Assembly: GCA_028280065.1 (NCBI GenBank)
Contig: JANQMN010000058.1
Span: 62,001 to 126,000, forward strand
Reading direction: 5' to 3'
Source: Hahella sp.
Lineage (GTDB): Bacteria; Pseudomonadota; Gammaproteobacteria; Pseudomonadales; Oleiphilaceae
DNA: 64,000 nucleotides
The position numbers were made by a program, and so were the translations under genes. The notes below the pieces were generated by a model that was given only the letters and a program-made list of their open reading frames with translations, was not told the DNA's origin and searched no databases. Positions 7,835 to 16,738 of this stretch are shown here, in pieces; position 1 is the first letter of the stretch, and every line of letters begins with the position of its first letter.

Positions 7835-8246
7835 GGATTTCATGTCAGGCAGTACTGATTCGGCTGCTTATTGTATTCTCTTGAAGATGGTCAATCAGTG
7901 GGGGCTACTCAAGTCAACGGCAAGAACTACATTCACGATAGAAGTTACAGCAGCCAAAATAAAAAACGAATAACGATATTCCTTGATCGGCTTTGAATCT
8001 ATCACTTATTAAAGAAAGAATACAACTGGCCATTTCATCAAGGCCGGATTTATAAAATTCCTGGTCCAGCTTGAAGTTTCGATTCCTTCCACAGAAAATG
8101 TCTATGCTATTTACATTTAAGAGTACATTTCCTATACCGGAAAAAAGAAGAGAGTTAGCTCGCAATACACAAAAAAATTCTGGCAACTCGAACCCCCAGA
8201 GATGTTAGAAATAAAAATTGAGGGGAGTTTAAAGGAGTGGCGCAAC
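7835..8246. other. Gap without a convincing gene
   Basis: About 410 bp, AT-rich. A 90-residue minus-strand frame (7914-8186) has many rare-looking hydrophobic and cysteine residues, no ribosome site and no family; I do not call it. The ribosome site AAAGGAG for the DUF805 gene is at the right end. Confidence 0.4.
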
Positions 8247-8618
8247 ATGAATTGGTATTTGGAAGTATTGAAGAAGTATGCAGTATTTACAGGTCGGGCT
8301 CATCGGACCGAGTACTGGATGTTTTTTCTGTTCAACTTCATCATTGCTATTGTATTAGGTGTTATTGACGGAGTGTTGGGTACGGCAATTCTTGGACTAA
8401 TCTACAGTCTAGCAGTATTGATTCCCGGGATTGCAGTAGGCGTAAGAAGGCTTCACGATACTAACAGAACCGGATGGTGGCTACTGATTGGTTTGGTTCC
8501 ACTTATTGGTTTTATTGTACTAATTGTCTTTTTTGTTCAGGATAGTCAGGAAGGTAGTAACGACTATGGTCCTAATCCGAAAAAATCGGGCAGTTTAGGC
8601 GACAGATTTTCAAGCTAA
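8247..8618 (+). CDS. DUF805 family inner-membrane protein
   Basis: 123 residues when started at the ATG at 8247, which has AAAGGAG at a good distance; an in-frame ATG at 8202 lacks one. It begins MNWYLEVLKKYAVFTGRA-R-EYW, the DUF805 signature, then has three to four membrane segments and the conserved ...VRRLHDTNRTGWW before the last helix. The tail ...GSNDYGPNPK is also typical. The family resembles E. coli YhaH/YhaI; function unknown. Confidence 0.9.
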   Translation: MNWYLEVLKKYAVFTGRAHRTEYWMFFLFNFIIAIVLGVIDGVLGTAILGLIYSLAVLIPGIAVGVRRLHDTNRTGWWLLIGLVPLIGFIVLIVFFVQDSQEGSNDYGPNPKKSGSLGDRFSS

Positions 8619-8933
8619 TAATCTGTTTATTTTGCTTCAACCTTACAGCCTTCCATCCATCATTCATCAAAGTTAGCGCAGCACTATAAATTGGGGTTGG
8701 AGTAGGGTTGGAGTAAATTTATGTGCCATGGTAAAAGAGGTCGAACAGCTTTTTAAGGCCAAATGAGTGAACAGTGATTAATATACTTTATTGAAGTTGC
8801 AAGAATGGAAAGACTGCGTCAAAGTTGGCCCAATTAAAATTGAAGGAAGGCTGTAGGGAAGGTGGCTTCCTTCGGGGTTTTCCTACAGCCTCGTTATGTG
8901 CAAGGCGAATAATTATAAAATTGGGAGAATGCA
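8619..8933. other. Gap with a cruciform-like hairpin and cassette-type left border
   Basis: No gene seen. Near its right end GGCTGTAGG (8849-8857) pairs with CCTACAGCC (8882-8890), with an inner GAAGG/CCTTC pair, and GTTATGTGC follows at 8893-8901. No T-run follows, so it is not a good terminator; it looks more like the end of an integron attC site. Confidence 0.4.
8893..8901 (+). repeat. Left border repeat of a possible gene cassette
   Basis: GTTATGTGC is the exact reverse complement of GCACATAAC at 9362-9370, which follows the stop codon of the GFA gene. Integron cassettes have such complementary core sites at their start and at the start of their attC. Confidence 0.4.
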
Positions 8934-9362
8934 ATGGGCGGTAAAAATGAGCTCAAAGGAACCTGTTTATGTGGTTCGGTAAAGATTTCCTCAAGCACTG
9001 AAAATAGTAAGTTGTCAGCGTGCCACTGCGGAATGTGTCGCAACTGGGGCGGCGGACCGTTTTTGGCTCTTAACTGTGGTACGGATGTAACTATCGAGGG
9101 GCTGGAATTTATAACCGTTTTTGACTCATCGGCATGGGCCGAACGTGGTTTTTGTTCAAAATGCGGTACACACCTTTTTTACCGTATAAAAGGAGCAAAC
9201 CAATATGGTATTTTGGCGGGAATATTCAAAGAAAATAACGACTTTGAACTGACCACAGAATATTATATTGATCTTAAACCCGACTATTATGGCTTTTCAA
9301 ACACAACCAATGCGCTTACAGAGGCTGAAGTCATTGAGATTTTTGCTCCCAAGCCGAAGTAG
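8934..9362 (+). CDS. GFA-family zinc protein (glutathione-dependent formaldehyde-activating enzyme/CENP-V fold)
   Basis: 142 residues. The zinc ligands are visible: CLCG near the N-terminus, CHCGMCR (about residues 30-36), and CSKCGTHLFY (about residues 74-83). The family includes S-hydroxymethylglutathione synthase, but most members have no proven substrate. The ribosome site GGGAG precedes the ATG by 6 nt. GFA genes are frequent integron cassettes, and this one has complementary 9-bp borders just outside the frame, with an unusually tight layout around the stop codon. Confidence 0.88.
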   Translation: MGGKNELKGTCLCGSVKISSSTENSKLSACHCGMCRNWGGGPFLALNCGTDVTIEGLEFITVFDSSAWAERGFCSKCGTHLFYRIKGANQYGILAGIFKENNDFELTTEYYIDLKPDYYGFSNTTNALTEAEVIEIFAPKPK

Positions 9363-9370
9363 CACATAAC
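9362..9370 (+). repeat. Right border repeat, possible start of an attC site
   Basis: GCACATAAC overlaps the last base of the GFA stop codon and is followed by AAGGTCAAGCGCC, which resembles the left half of an attC site (R'' and L'' boxes). I cannot find the matching right half, so the site looks truncated. About 40 bp further on, GATTTGCAGTTAAAAGTGACC recalls the terminal repeats of IS21-type elements, but no transposase is present. Confidence 0.35.
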
Positions 9371-9590
9371 AAGGTCAAGCGCCATCGCACCAACCTTTAA
9401 TCTCAGTGTTGATTTGCAGTTAAAAGTGACCCGCCTCTATTGGCCTACAGCATCGGCGGCTTCGGTCTCGCGGCAACTTCGGGACCTGTCACTTGTGTCG
9501 ACATTTCCACGGGTCGCGATTGTTGGCGCAGGTTTACTAAGCGCTCGTTAACATCAGGCTTGCCGGTAGCGAGAAAGAGTGAAGCGTTGG

Positions 9591-9596
9591 TATACT
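9591..9596 (+). promoter_or_regulatory. Likely extended -10 element of pyrBI
   Basis: TTGGTATACT reads as an extended -10 (TGG then TATACT). Transcription would start near 9603, giving a leader of about 20 nt. No convincing -35 and no UTP-sensing attenuator or leader peptide with a terminator is visible, unlike E. coli pyrBI. Confidence 0.3.
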
Positions 9597-9622
9597 GCCG
9601 CAAATTCAACCTGGGCAAATCC

Positions 9623-10561
9623 ATGATCAATCCGCTATATCGTAAGGATATTGTGTCCATCAGTGACTTGAGCAAGGAAAACTTGGAACTGATTGTTCAG
9701 TTGGCTCAGCAGTTTAAGCAACACGGACCTTCTCCTTACTTACAAAATAATGTCATTGCTAGCTGCTTTTTTGAACCGTCTACGCGAACCCGGCTTTCTT
9801 TTGAAACGGCTGTTCAGCGTTTAGGAGGAACCCTCATCGGTTTTTCTGATGGGACCAACACCTCGACAAAAAAAGGAGAAACACTGACAGATAGCATTCA
9901 CATGATCTCCAGTTATGCCGATGCGATTATCATGCGGCACCCCCAGGAGGGATCGGCGAGACTTGCTTCGGAAGTATCGACCGTGCCGGTCATAAATGGC
10001 GGTGATGGCGCAAATCAACACCCATCGCAGACCCTTCTCGACTTATTTTCAATCTACGAGTGTCAAGGCGATTTGGAAGGGCTTTCGATCGCTTTCGTTG
10101 GCGATTTAAAGTATGGGCGAACCGTACATTCGTTGGTGCAAGCAATGAGTCACTTCAACCCGACTTTTTATTTTATCGCACCGGACATTTTAAGAATGCC
10201 ATCCTATTTTGAGGAGAGCCTGGAGGAGGCCGGCATAAAGTTTGAGTATCTCGATGCCTTGGCGCCAGCCATTGAGACCGTAGATATTCTCTACATGACA
10301 CGAGTTCAAAAAGAACGCTTCGATCCGACTGAGTACATGCACATTGCCAGTCAATACGTACTAAATGCAGACATGTTGTCTACGGCGAAACCCAATATGA
10401 AAGTGCTCCACCCCTTACCGAGAGTTGACGAGATTCACCCGGATGTGGATCGGACCGCAAACGCTTACTATTTCCAACAGGCTGAAAATGGTGTCTATGC
10501 CAGAGAAGCGTTGTTGGCGCTGGTAATGAGCGAAACCGTCAAGGAGCTCCATCATGCGTGA
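9623..10561 (+). CDS. pyrB: Aspartate carbamoyltransferase catalytic subunit
   Basis: 312 residues; makes carbamoyl-aspartate, the first committed step of pyrimidine synthesis. From the ATG at 9623 the protein aligns with E. coli PyrB from its first residue ([15 protein letters not shown]). The carbamoyl-phosphate site STRTR is at 53-57, followed by [25 protein letters not shown] and [11 protein letters not shown]. The frame is open upstream to 9440, but that extra sequence is not part of the family. The stop overlaps the start of pyrI by 8 bp, so the two chains are translationally coupled. Confidence 0.96.
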   Translation: MINPLYRKDIVSISDLSKENLELIVQLAQQFKQHGPSPYLQNNVIASCFFEPSTRTRLSFETAVQRLGGTLIGFSDGTNTSTKKGETLTDSIHMISSYADAIIMRHPQEGSARLASEVSTVPVINGGDGANQHPSQTLLDLFSIYECQGDLEGLSIAFVGDLKYGRTVHSLVQAMSHFNPTFYFIAPDILRMPSYFEESLEEAGIKFEYLDALAPAIETVDILYMTRVQKERFDPTEYMHIASQYVLNADMLSTAKPNMKVLHPLPRVDEIHPDVDRTANAYYFQQAENGVYAREALLALVMSETVKELHHA

Positions 10562-11015
10562 AACCATGGCAGTGGAAGCAATTGAAGTTGGCACTGTGAT
10601 CGACCACATTCCTGCCGGCCAAGGCTTAAACATATTGGCTCGCATCCAGAAACTGAACTCCAACGCCCGGCTCACGGTTGGCTTAAACCTGCCGTCGAAA
10701 ACCAGCGGGTTAAAGGACATCATCAAAGTCGAAGGCTGGTTGTTTTCAGAGCAGGATGCGGCTGAAATGGCATTGTACGCACCCAATGCAACGGTCAACA
10801 TTATTGAAAAATATAAGGTTGTCAAAAAATTCAAAATTGGCATCCCCGAAGAGTTTCTGGGGATTTTTGATTGCCCAAATTCGAATTGTATTTCCAATAA
10901 AGAACCGTCACCGACACGATTTCGAGTTAAGGCTAAGCAAAAGGACTTATTCTTACGATGTCATTATTGTGAGCGTACATTTGCTGACACGCTATTTATG
11001 CCCAAATCGCGCTAA
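10554..11015 (+). CDS. pyrI: Aspartate carbamoyltransferase regulatory subunit
   Basis: 153 residues. Binds CTP/ATP and links catalytic trimers into the allosteric dodecamer. The N-terminal allosteric domain ([17 protein letters not shown]) is followed by the zinc domain with C107, C112, C136 and C139 (CPNSNC and CHYC). The ATG overlaps the pyrB stop by 8 bp. Its stop overlaps the convergent membrane-protein gene by 4 bp, leaving no room for a separate terminator. Confidence 0.96.
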   Translation: MRETMAVEAIEVGTVIDHIPAGQGLNILARIQKLNSNARLTVGLNLPSKTSGLKDIIKVEGWLFSEQDAAEMALYAPNATVNIIEKYKVVKKFKIGIPEEFLGIFDCPNSNCISNKEPSPTRFRVKAKQKDLFLRCHYCERTFADTLFMPKSR

Positions 11016-11350
11016 TAAGAGTAATGATAGATGAGTGCGATCGGTGCCAGTAAAACGATACTGAGGAAGCCCATATCAAACAAATCTTTGACGATGCCTT
11101 TCTTGGCGCGGCCAATGGGCAGTACGCCAAACGTAAAGAATATAAACAATGCAACAAATACTTCAGGCTGGAAGACCATCACGAGTGAAAATAGTGCGCT
11201 CCAAGTCAAGAAAATGGTAATGGCGCGCATCTTTTCTTTGAGCGAGACCCGCCCTTCTTCGTTCTCCCATTTTTTTCTAGACCATCGCGCTAAGGCCATT
11301 AAGATAGCACCGACTGCGATGACTATTGCTAGTGCTTTAAGATCTTCCAC
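11012..11350 (-). CDS. Small inner-membrane protein, unknown
   Basis: 112 residues starting at a GTG. There are about four hydrophobic segments: near 6-22, 44-58, 66-82 and 92-110, with a charged loop (RWSRKKWENEEGRVSLKEK) after the first. I recognise no family. It is convergent with pyrI and the stop regions overlap by 4 bp; upstream lies a 370-bp gap. Confidence 0.65.
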   Translation of the reverse strand: MEDLKALAIVIAVGAILMALARWSRKKWENEEGRVSLKEKMRAITIFLTWSALFSLVMVFQPEVFVALFIFFTFGVLPIGRAKKGIVKDLFDMGFLSIVLLAPIALIYHYSY

Positions 11351-11717
11351 AGCATCTCGCTTTCTACATGTTCCAAGAAACAGCTTCTCTGATTAAGAAC
11401 TCAATGGCTGGGAAATGCGCCAGTGCCTTCACCTTTGCCAGGGAGCTTCGGCTTGGTCTTTGCCTGGGTTGGGCAGCCAGTTACTCAAAACCTGCTTCTT
11501 CAAGGGCTTAGTTCAGATTGGCGGGATTGTAAAGTCATGATTGCTGGATGTATGTGAGCTAAAGAGGAAGTATGTGTAGGATATGTCTTACAAATGGCAT
11601 TTGACCCGAAAAAAATTGCCGCATACCCGCATGGATCGGCGTTATTGACTCAGGTTAAGGGAGGCTGGCGCAGGTTAAGGTAGGGTCTCGTGATAATGTA
11701 TTAATGGGTGATTCTTA
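11351..11717. other. Gap without a convincing gene
   Basis: About 370 bp. On the minus strand around 11410-11490 a short open stretch reads NWLPNPGKDQAEAPWQ before a stop, which may be debris of an older gene. AGGTTAAGG occurs twice near 11655 and 11673 as a short direct repeat (CTCAGGTTAAGG and GCGCAGGTTAAGG). Confidence 0.35.
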
Positions 11718-14243
11718 CTAACGTTTCTTGATGGATCTGCCCGGCTTCTCCACCAACGGCTTGTCAGGCCACCTGTGTTTTGGGTATTTGTTTTTCATGT
11801 CCTTTATGACCTCAAAATATGAGGTGTTCCAGAAATTCCCGAGATCGCTGGTTGTCTGAATTGGCCGGTGGGCGGGGGAGAGCAGTTGGAATTTGATGGA
11901 AACTTTTCCTTCGGCAATCTTCGGCGATTCGATTTCGCCAAACATTTCCTGGAGTACAACGGAAACTGTCGGCCCATGCTGACTATCGTAGACGATGGGT
12001 ACTTTTCTGCCCGAGGGAGTTTCGTATAAGGTCGGCGCCTCCCGGTCTAAGCGTTGTTGATCCTGCCATGACAGTGAGCTCGCTAACAATTCCAGCGTAT
12101 TGACCTTTTTCAGATCGGCAATTGATTTGACTCCCGAAATATAGGGCAACAACCAGACATGTAGATTTTCGATAAGAAAATTCGTTGAAATTGCGGGAAA
12201 ATCTTCCAATTGAGTACCTAACCATTCCGCTCTTGAAATCCAATCTGCACAGCGATCAGTCCAGTTTAAAACGCCTAACCCGCGCTCCCTCAATACCGCA
12301 TGGAGGCATTCCCGGAACTTATCGGAAGGTATCTTCGAGATGGTTGCGGATTTTATTGGTATGGCTCCAAACTTAGTTTCCGTGTAACCAGTGATTTCCT
12401 CTTTTTTGCTATCGAAATCATATTGTTCGTTTTGAGTAAATCTATCGCCGAGGCGTTCGACTACATCGTCGAAGGAAACGGGGGCGGCTCGGAAAATCCG
12501 GGCTTCTCTTTTTTGCGCATCACAATCAGCGACAACCAGCCATTCGCTGTCAAACAAAGGGTCTTCATTCAGCAAAAATGCGCCTTTGCCATTCGCCAGC
12601 AAGTAACGGTTGTCGTTTTTTGCCCGTTGTTTAGCCAGCCGATCCGGATAGGCAAAGAGGAGTAATCGACCGCTTAAGTCATGTAGTTGGTCCAGGGAAA
12701 ATACCGGGATTTTTTGGCCCAGCTGTAATAAGGTTCTCAGTGATCTGACGTGCACGAGCGTACTCTCGACGGATTCACGCTCTATGGGGAAGTCCTTGAG
12801 GGCAGCTTTGCGATTGACCTTGTATTCCTGTAACGCCAACAGACGGTCGACAATATCGGTGCCTGTCTGGTGTAGGAATATTTCCCTGGCAGATAACAGA
12901 GCCGCCAGCTCGCAGGCAATCCCTTTTTCTGTTTCTCCCTTCGCTTGTAATAAGATTGCCGCCAATCTCGGCGTCAATCCAAGTGCAACTGACTTCCGGC
13001 CCAATTCGGTGATCTTAGTTGTCTCATCAATTAGGCCGAGATTAAGCAAGACTTTTTTTGCGGAATCGAAGTGAGACTCCGGAGGAGGGGTTAGCCAGTT
13101 TATCCTGGAGTAATCATTTTCGCCCCAAAGAAAAAGCTCAAGCAAGAAACCGGTCAAGTCAGCAGTCCGGATTTCCTCGGTTTGAAAGTCGGTCAGGCCA
13201 TGTTGTTTGACTTCACTCCAAAGCCTTATGCAAGAGCCCTCCTGTAGTCGGCCTGCCCGGCCTCTTCTTTGCTCGGCCGATGCTTTTGAAATAGTGACTG
13301 TCTCCAACCGCGTCATGAAACTGGCCGGATCGTACCGGAGCACTTTTTCCAGTCCACTATCAACAACGCAGGTAACTCCCTCAATGGTTAGACTGGTTTC
13401 AGCGATGTTCGTGGCAAAGATAATCCGTCTTCTACCTACAGGATCGGGAGATAGTGCCATTTCCTGTTGCGTTACCGGCAGCCCTCCATGGAGTGGAAGC
13501 AATGTAACTCCCGAGTTGTTTCCATATACTTCTCCAGCAGCGGCGATACATCGCCTAATTTCTGCTTGCCCTGGTAGAAAAACAAGCACATCCCCCTTTT
13601 CCTGGTCTTTCAATGCGGTCTGAAGGGCACTAATCGTCCTGTGAATCAAGCTGTCTTTGCTGTCCTTAACATAGTTGACTGAAACAGGGTAGGCACGGCC
13701 AGGACATTCTATCACTTCGGCATCGCCCAGATACGAAGACACCAGTGCTGTGTCCAGTGTTGCGGACATTACCAGGATTTTCAGGTCTTCCCGTATGGTT
13801 TGTTGGACATCGACGGTCAGCATCAAGGACAAGTCGGCATGTATGGAGCGTTCATGGAACTCGTCGAAAATAATCAGGGCGAACTCGGCCAGTTCCGGAT
13901 CGCTTTGAATTCTTCTGGTGAGAATGCCTTCGGTAACAATTTCCAGGACCGTTGATCCCGAGACTTTTCTATCGTTTTTGATCTGGTAACCAATGCTTTG
14001 ACCGACTTTTTCTCCCAGCTTTTCCGCCAGATAGTGGGCAATGGATTTGGCCGCCACCCGACGCGGTTCCAGCATTAGAATTTTTTTGCCCTGAAGCCAG
14101 TCCGCTTGTAATAAGCTGATGGGTAATGCAGTTGATTTCCCGGCGCCGGGTTCGGCCTGTATTATCAGATTTTTTCCAGTTGCCAGAGAACTGGAAATTT
14201 GAGGTAAATAGCCGGAAATTGGTAGCAAATTATTAATTGGCAT
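11718..14243 (-). CDS. hrpB: ATP-dependent RNA helicase-like HrpB (DEAH/RHA family)
   Basis: 841 residues, normal for HrpB. The Walker A motif EPGAGKST is at 31-38, motif Ia LEPRRVAA follows, the Walker B box is DEFH (DEFHERS), motif III is MSATLD, and motif VI QRRGRAGR is present, as are the helicase-associated and the HrpB C-terminal domains (…LLSPAHRPIQTTSDLGNFW). HrpB proteins are cytoplasmic; their substrate is not firmly known. A stand-alone gene; the following minus-strand gene starts 30 bp upstream of it. Confidence 0.95.
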   Translation of the reverse strand: MPINNLLPISGYLPQISSSLATGKNLIIQAEPGAGKSTALPISLLQADWLQGKKILMLEPRRVAAKSIAHYLAEKLGEKVGQSIGYQIKNDRKVSGSTVLEIVTEGILTRRIQSDPELAEFALIIFDEFHERSIHADLSLMLTVDVQQTIREDLKILVMSATLDTALVSSYLGDAEVIECPGRAYPVSVNYVKDSKDSLIHRTISALQTALKDQEKGDVLVFLPGQAEIRRCIAAAGEVYGNNSGVTLLPLHGGLPVTQQEMALSPDPVGRRRIIFATNIAETSLTIEGVTCVVDSGLEKVLRYDPASFMTRLETVTISKASAEQRRGRAGRLQEGSCIRLWSEVKQHGLTDFQTEEIRTADLTGFLLELFLWGENDYSRINWLTPPPESHFDSAKKVLLNLGLIDETTKITELGRKSVALGLTPRLAAILLQAKGETEKGIACELAALLSAREIFLHQTGTDIVDRLLALQEYKVNRKAALKDFPIERESVESTLVHVRSLRTLLQLGQKIPVFSLDQLHDLSGRLLLFAYPDRLAKQRAKNDNRYLLANGKGAFLLNEDPLFDSEWLVVADCDAQKREARIFRAAPVSFDDVVERLGDRFTQNEQYDFDSKKEEITGYTETKFGAIPIKSATISKIPSDKFRECLHAVLRERGLGVLNWTDRCADWISRAEWLGTQLEDFPAISTNFLIENLHVWLLPYISGVKSIADLKKVNTLELLASSLSWQDQQRLDREAPTLYETPSGRKVPIVYDSQHGPTVSVVLQEMFGEIESPKIAEGKVSIKFQLLSPAHRPIQTTSDLGNFWNTSYFEVIKDMKNKYPKHRWPDKPLVEKPGRSIKKR

Positions 14244-14273
14244 GTGTTAACGCTTTAATTAATTATCCTGTGA

Positions 14274-14732
14274 TTAATAAGGTATCGCCAATGCCAGCAA
14301 TGTCAGAGAGGCTGTACAACTGACGGTGCGGACATGGTTAAACAGCGTCCATTTGTGTAGATATTCCGTCCACATAGCGACAAGTTGGGTTTCATCCATT
14401 TCAGTTGCTTTCAACTTATTGTTCAGTGGTACATTGCCAAAAACAGTCACCAGCAACATCCCCGCTGTATAAACCGCTGCGCCGCCGCCAATTAATAGAA
14501 ATGCTGGCCCCTCATAAGCTATAACTGACCAAATGAGCAGTGCAATGTGAGCGATTGATGAGATAAAAAATAACGGAAGAAATGCTGTTTTCACAATCAC
14601 TTCATTGATCTTGTTCATGGTTTTAGCCCCCTCCTGGGGAGCTAAGGCGGTCAGAGACCGCATGATAACGACAGAGAAAGTAAAATAGATACCAGCCATT
14701 AGGCCCGTCATCACAATCAATACGGTAATCAT
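14274..14732 (-). CDS. DUF1772 (anthrone-oxygenase-like) membrane protein
   Basis: 152 residues from the ATG at 14732, which follows GGAGGTAGACTA; the stop of the previous gene (TAA) overlaps this start as TAATG. Four membrane helices are visible, with the DUF1772 features GLMAGIYFTFSVVIMRSLTA at the start, VPLNNKLKATEMDE in the middle, and NHVRTVSCTASL before the last helix. The family sits beside NmrA-type oxidoreductases in many genomes, as here. Function unknown; a role in modifying small aromatic or quinone-like compounds is a guess. Confidence 0.85.
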   Translation of the reverse strand: MITVLIVMTGLMAGIYFTFSVVIMRSLTALAPQEGAKTMNKINEVIVKTAFLPLFFISSIAHIALLIWSVIAYEGPAFLLIGGGAAVYTAGMLLVTVFGNVPLNNKLKATEMDETQLVAMWTEYLHKWTLFNHVRTVSCTASLTLLALAIPY

Positions 14733-15577
14733 TAGTCTACCTCCTCGACAGTCGTTGTATTCCACACGCCGCTTTCGGCTGTCGACTTCACATAGTCTTC
14801 GAATGTGCGCGCCGGACGACCCAAAACCTCTTCGATCGTATTGGTGGTCCACTCGTTTGTACCATCTAGTACGGCAGTAAAAAGCTCTCTGATCAGCCAG
14901 GCAATATCCTCGGGCATTCCTGCTGCCGTGGCTGCACTGAGGTAGTCTTCGACGGGTATTGGTTGAAATTGAATGGGCTCTCCGATCGCTTTGCCAATGA
15001 TTCGAACGCAGTCTTCAAATGATAGGATCTCCGGCCCGGTAATCTCGAATTCGTTGTTTTGCAGTTCATCGCGTGTCAATGCGGCGATAACCACGTCAGC
15101 GATGTCGTCGACGTCGATAAAGGGTTCCTTGGCCTTCGGTTCCGGCAGCACCAGTTGGCGAGCAAGAATGCCATCCAGCATAAAACTTTCGCTAAAATTT
15201 TGCATGAACCAGCCGGCCCTGACGATATTCCAGTCAAGGCCACTATTGATGACAACCTTCTCAGCCTTCTGTGCGCCTTCTTCACCGCGACCCGAGAGCA
15301 ATACCATATGCTTGATTCCCGCTTCTTTCGCGACGGCAACCAACTGCTCGATGTCCTTTTCCGCTCGGGGAACGGCCAAATCCGGCTGATAGGTCACATA
15401 GACCGAACCCAATCCTTCCAATGCTGCGGCCCAGTCCTGTGGCTTATCCCAATCGAAACCCGGCATGGCTTGTCGGGATAATGCCCTGGGTGTATATCCA
15501 AGATGTTCCAATCGTGCCTTTACTCTTCCGCCCGTTTTTCCGGTTGCGCCGATAATTCCGATAGTTGCAGTTTTCAT
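14732..15577 (-). CDS. NmrA-like NAD(P)-binding oxidoreductase (atypical SDR)
   Basis: 281 residues. The Rossmann motif GATGKTGG occurs at about 10-17, followed by the NmrA-type central part (MVLLSGRGEEGAQKAEK, then WNIVRAGWFMQNFSE and a PFIDVDDIADV segment). It lacks the YxxxK of classical SDRs, so it may be a redox sensor or a reductase of quinones. It is translationally coupled (TAATG) with the DUF1772 gene and divergent from an AraC regulator. A long inverted repeat can fold over its ribosome site (see the repeat at 15580). Confidence 0.88.
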   Translation of the reverse strand: MKTATIGIIGATGKTGGRVKARLEHLGYTPRALSRQAMPGFDWDKPQDWAAALEGLGSVYVTYQPDLAVPRAEKDIEQLVAVAKEAGIKHMVLLSGRGEEGAQKAEKVVINSGLDWNIVRAGWFMQNFSESFMLDGILARQLVLPEPKAKEPFIDVDDIADVVIAALTRDELQNNEFEITGPEILSFEDCVRIIGKAIGEPIQFQPIPVEDYLSAATAAGMPEDIAWLIRELFTAVLDGTNEWTTNTIEEVLGRPARTFEDYVKSTAESGVWNTTTVEEVD

Positions 15578-15579
15578 AA

Positions 15580-15637
15580 CAAGCCTCGTTTGGTGTGTGA
15601 TTGTGTTTACAAGGTCAGCTTATGAGAACGAGGCTTG
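15580..15637 (-). promoter_or_regulatory. Inverted repeat that can mask the ribosome site of the NmrA-like gene
   Basis: CAAGCCTCGTT (15580-15590) and AACGAGGCTTG (15627-15637) are perfect 11-bp complements 36 bp apart. In the minus-strand transcript the second arm, AACGAGGCTTG, carries the GAGG ribosome site and ends 2 nt before the ATG. The same DNA could be a looped operator for the divergent AraC regulator. Confidence 0.6.
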
Positions 15638-15718
15638 ATGTTTAATGCTCATATTTCTATAGTTCTTTGCAGTTTGTCTAAATCAAAGGGTGGATGGCTA
15701 TTCAAACGGTAGACAGTT

Positions 15719-16669
15719 ATGAATGCACCTTTTCAACGGGAAATTCCAACTACCGCCGATCCATTGGGTGAGTCGCTTTACTTACTCAGGCTGAACGGGT
15801 CGCTTTATTGCCAATCGGAGTTGACCGCTCCCTGGGGAATTACCATGCCTCCCCTGGAAGGGAAAATGATGTTCCACATCGTGATGCAGGGAGAATGCCG
15901 GCTTTCCATACCGGGACACCCGAGCATTCATCTCACTCCCGGAACGCTTGCATTGGTGCCACAGGGAGAGGGGCATTCCATTGCCTCCAGTGACGAGATT
16001 GTCTGCCGGGACCTATTTGACATCCCCATCACTTCCATCAGCGAACGTTTTGAATTCTTGCGTTATGGTGGCGGAGGAGAGCAAACGCTCCTAACCTGCG
16101 GGGTCGTTAGCTTTGACCATGTGGCCGGTGCCAGACTTATCAAGCAGCTTCCCGAGGTGATTAGAATCGCTGGTTCCGAAACCGAGCTGAGTCAGCAATT
16201 GCAGGGGACTATTCGGTTTATGGCGGCAGAGGCGGCATCCTTGCGCGCCGGAGGAGAAACGATTATGGCGCATCTGGCCGATATCATTATTATTCAGGCC
16301 ATCCGATACTGGATCGAGCAGGCGCCGGAAGCGCAACAAGGGTGGATAGGCGCTTTAAAGGATCCAAAACTTGGTAAAGCGCTTGCCGCTATTCACTCCC
16401 AGCCGGCGGGAGCCTGGACCGTGGATACCTTGGCGCGAACCGCCGGCATGTCGCGATCGGGCTTTTCTGCGCGATTTACCGAAGTCGTCGGTACGACTGT
16501 GAAACAGTATCTCACCGAATGGCGCATGAACCTTGCTCGGGCCAGATTACTGGCATCGCCTGTGCCGCTTGGCGATTTGGCGGAAGAGCTCGGCTATCAA
16601 TCGGAGGCCGCCTTTTCCCGCGCCTACAAGCGTATCATGGGAGAGTCGCCTATTCGGCACGCTTCCTAA
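15719..16669 (+). CDS. AraC-family regulator with N-terminal cupin domain
   Basis: 316 residues. A cupin-type sensing domain (about 20-180; LTPGTLALVPQGEGHSI) is followed by two helix-turn-helix units (about 215-312; WTVDTLARTAGMSRSGFSAR and LGDLAEELGYQSEAAFSRAY). This is the Cupin_6/AraC arrangement, in which a small ligand binds the cupin and changes DNA binding. It faces away from the NmrA/DUF1772 operon, which is the expected target; the inverted repeat between them is a candidate operator. Confidence 0.92.
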   Translation: MNAPFQREIPTTADPLGESLYLLRLNGSLYCQSELTAPWGITMPPLEGKMMFHIVMQGECRLSIPGHPSIHLTPGTLALVPQGEGHSIASSDEIVCRDLFDIPITSISERFEFLRYGGGGEQTLLTCGVVSFDHVAGARLIKQLPEVIRIAGSETELSQQLQGTIRFMAAEAASLRAGGETIMAHLADIIIIQAIRYWIEQAPEAQQGWIGALKDPKLGKALAAIHSQPAGAWTVDTLARTAGMSRSGFSARFTEVVGTTVKQYLTEWRMNLARARLLASPVPLGDLAEELGYQSEAAFSRAYKRIMGESPIRHAS

Positions 16670-16738
16670 ACGCGCGGCGATCCGGATACGACTGACACTG
16701 AAACAATAACCTGCTTTCAAAACCTCTTAGGTGACACA

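Noticed and set aside
7914..8186. Minus-strand 90-residue frame in a gap
   Set aside because: No ribosome site, unusual composition and no recognisable domain.
9362..9560. A complete attC site ending at GCGCTCGTTAAC (9541-9552)
   Set aside because: The L' and R' boxes would have no spacer and do not pair properly with the left half, so only a partial site is claimed.
9440..9622. Upstream in-frame extension of pyrB (61 extra residues)
   Set aside because: PyrB homology begins exactly at the ATG at 9623; the extension has no family and lies before the likely -10 element.
13207..13623. Plus-strand 138-residue frame inside hrpB
   Set aside because: Lies wholly within the conserved helicase core read on the minus strand.
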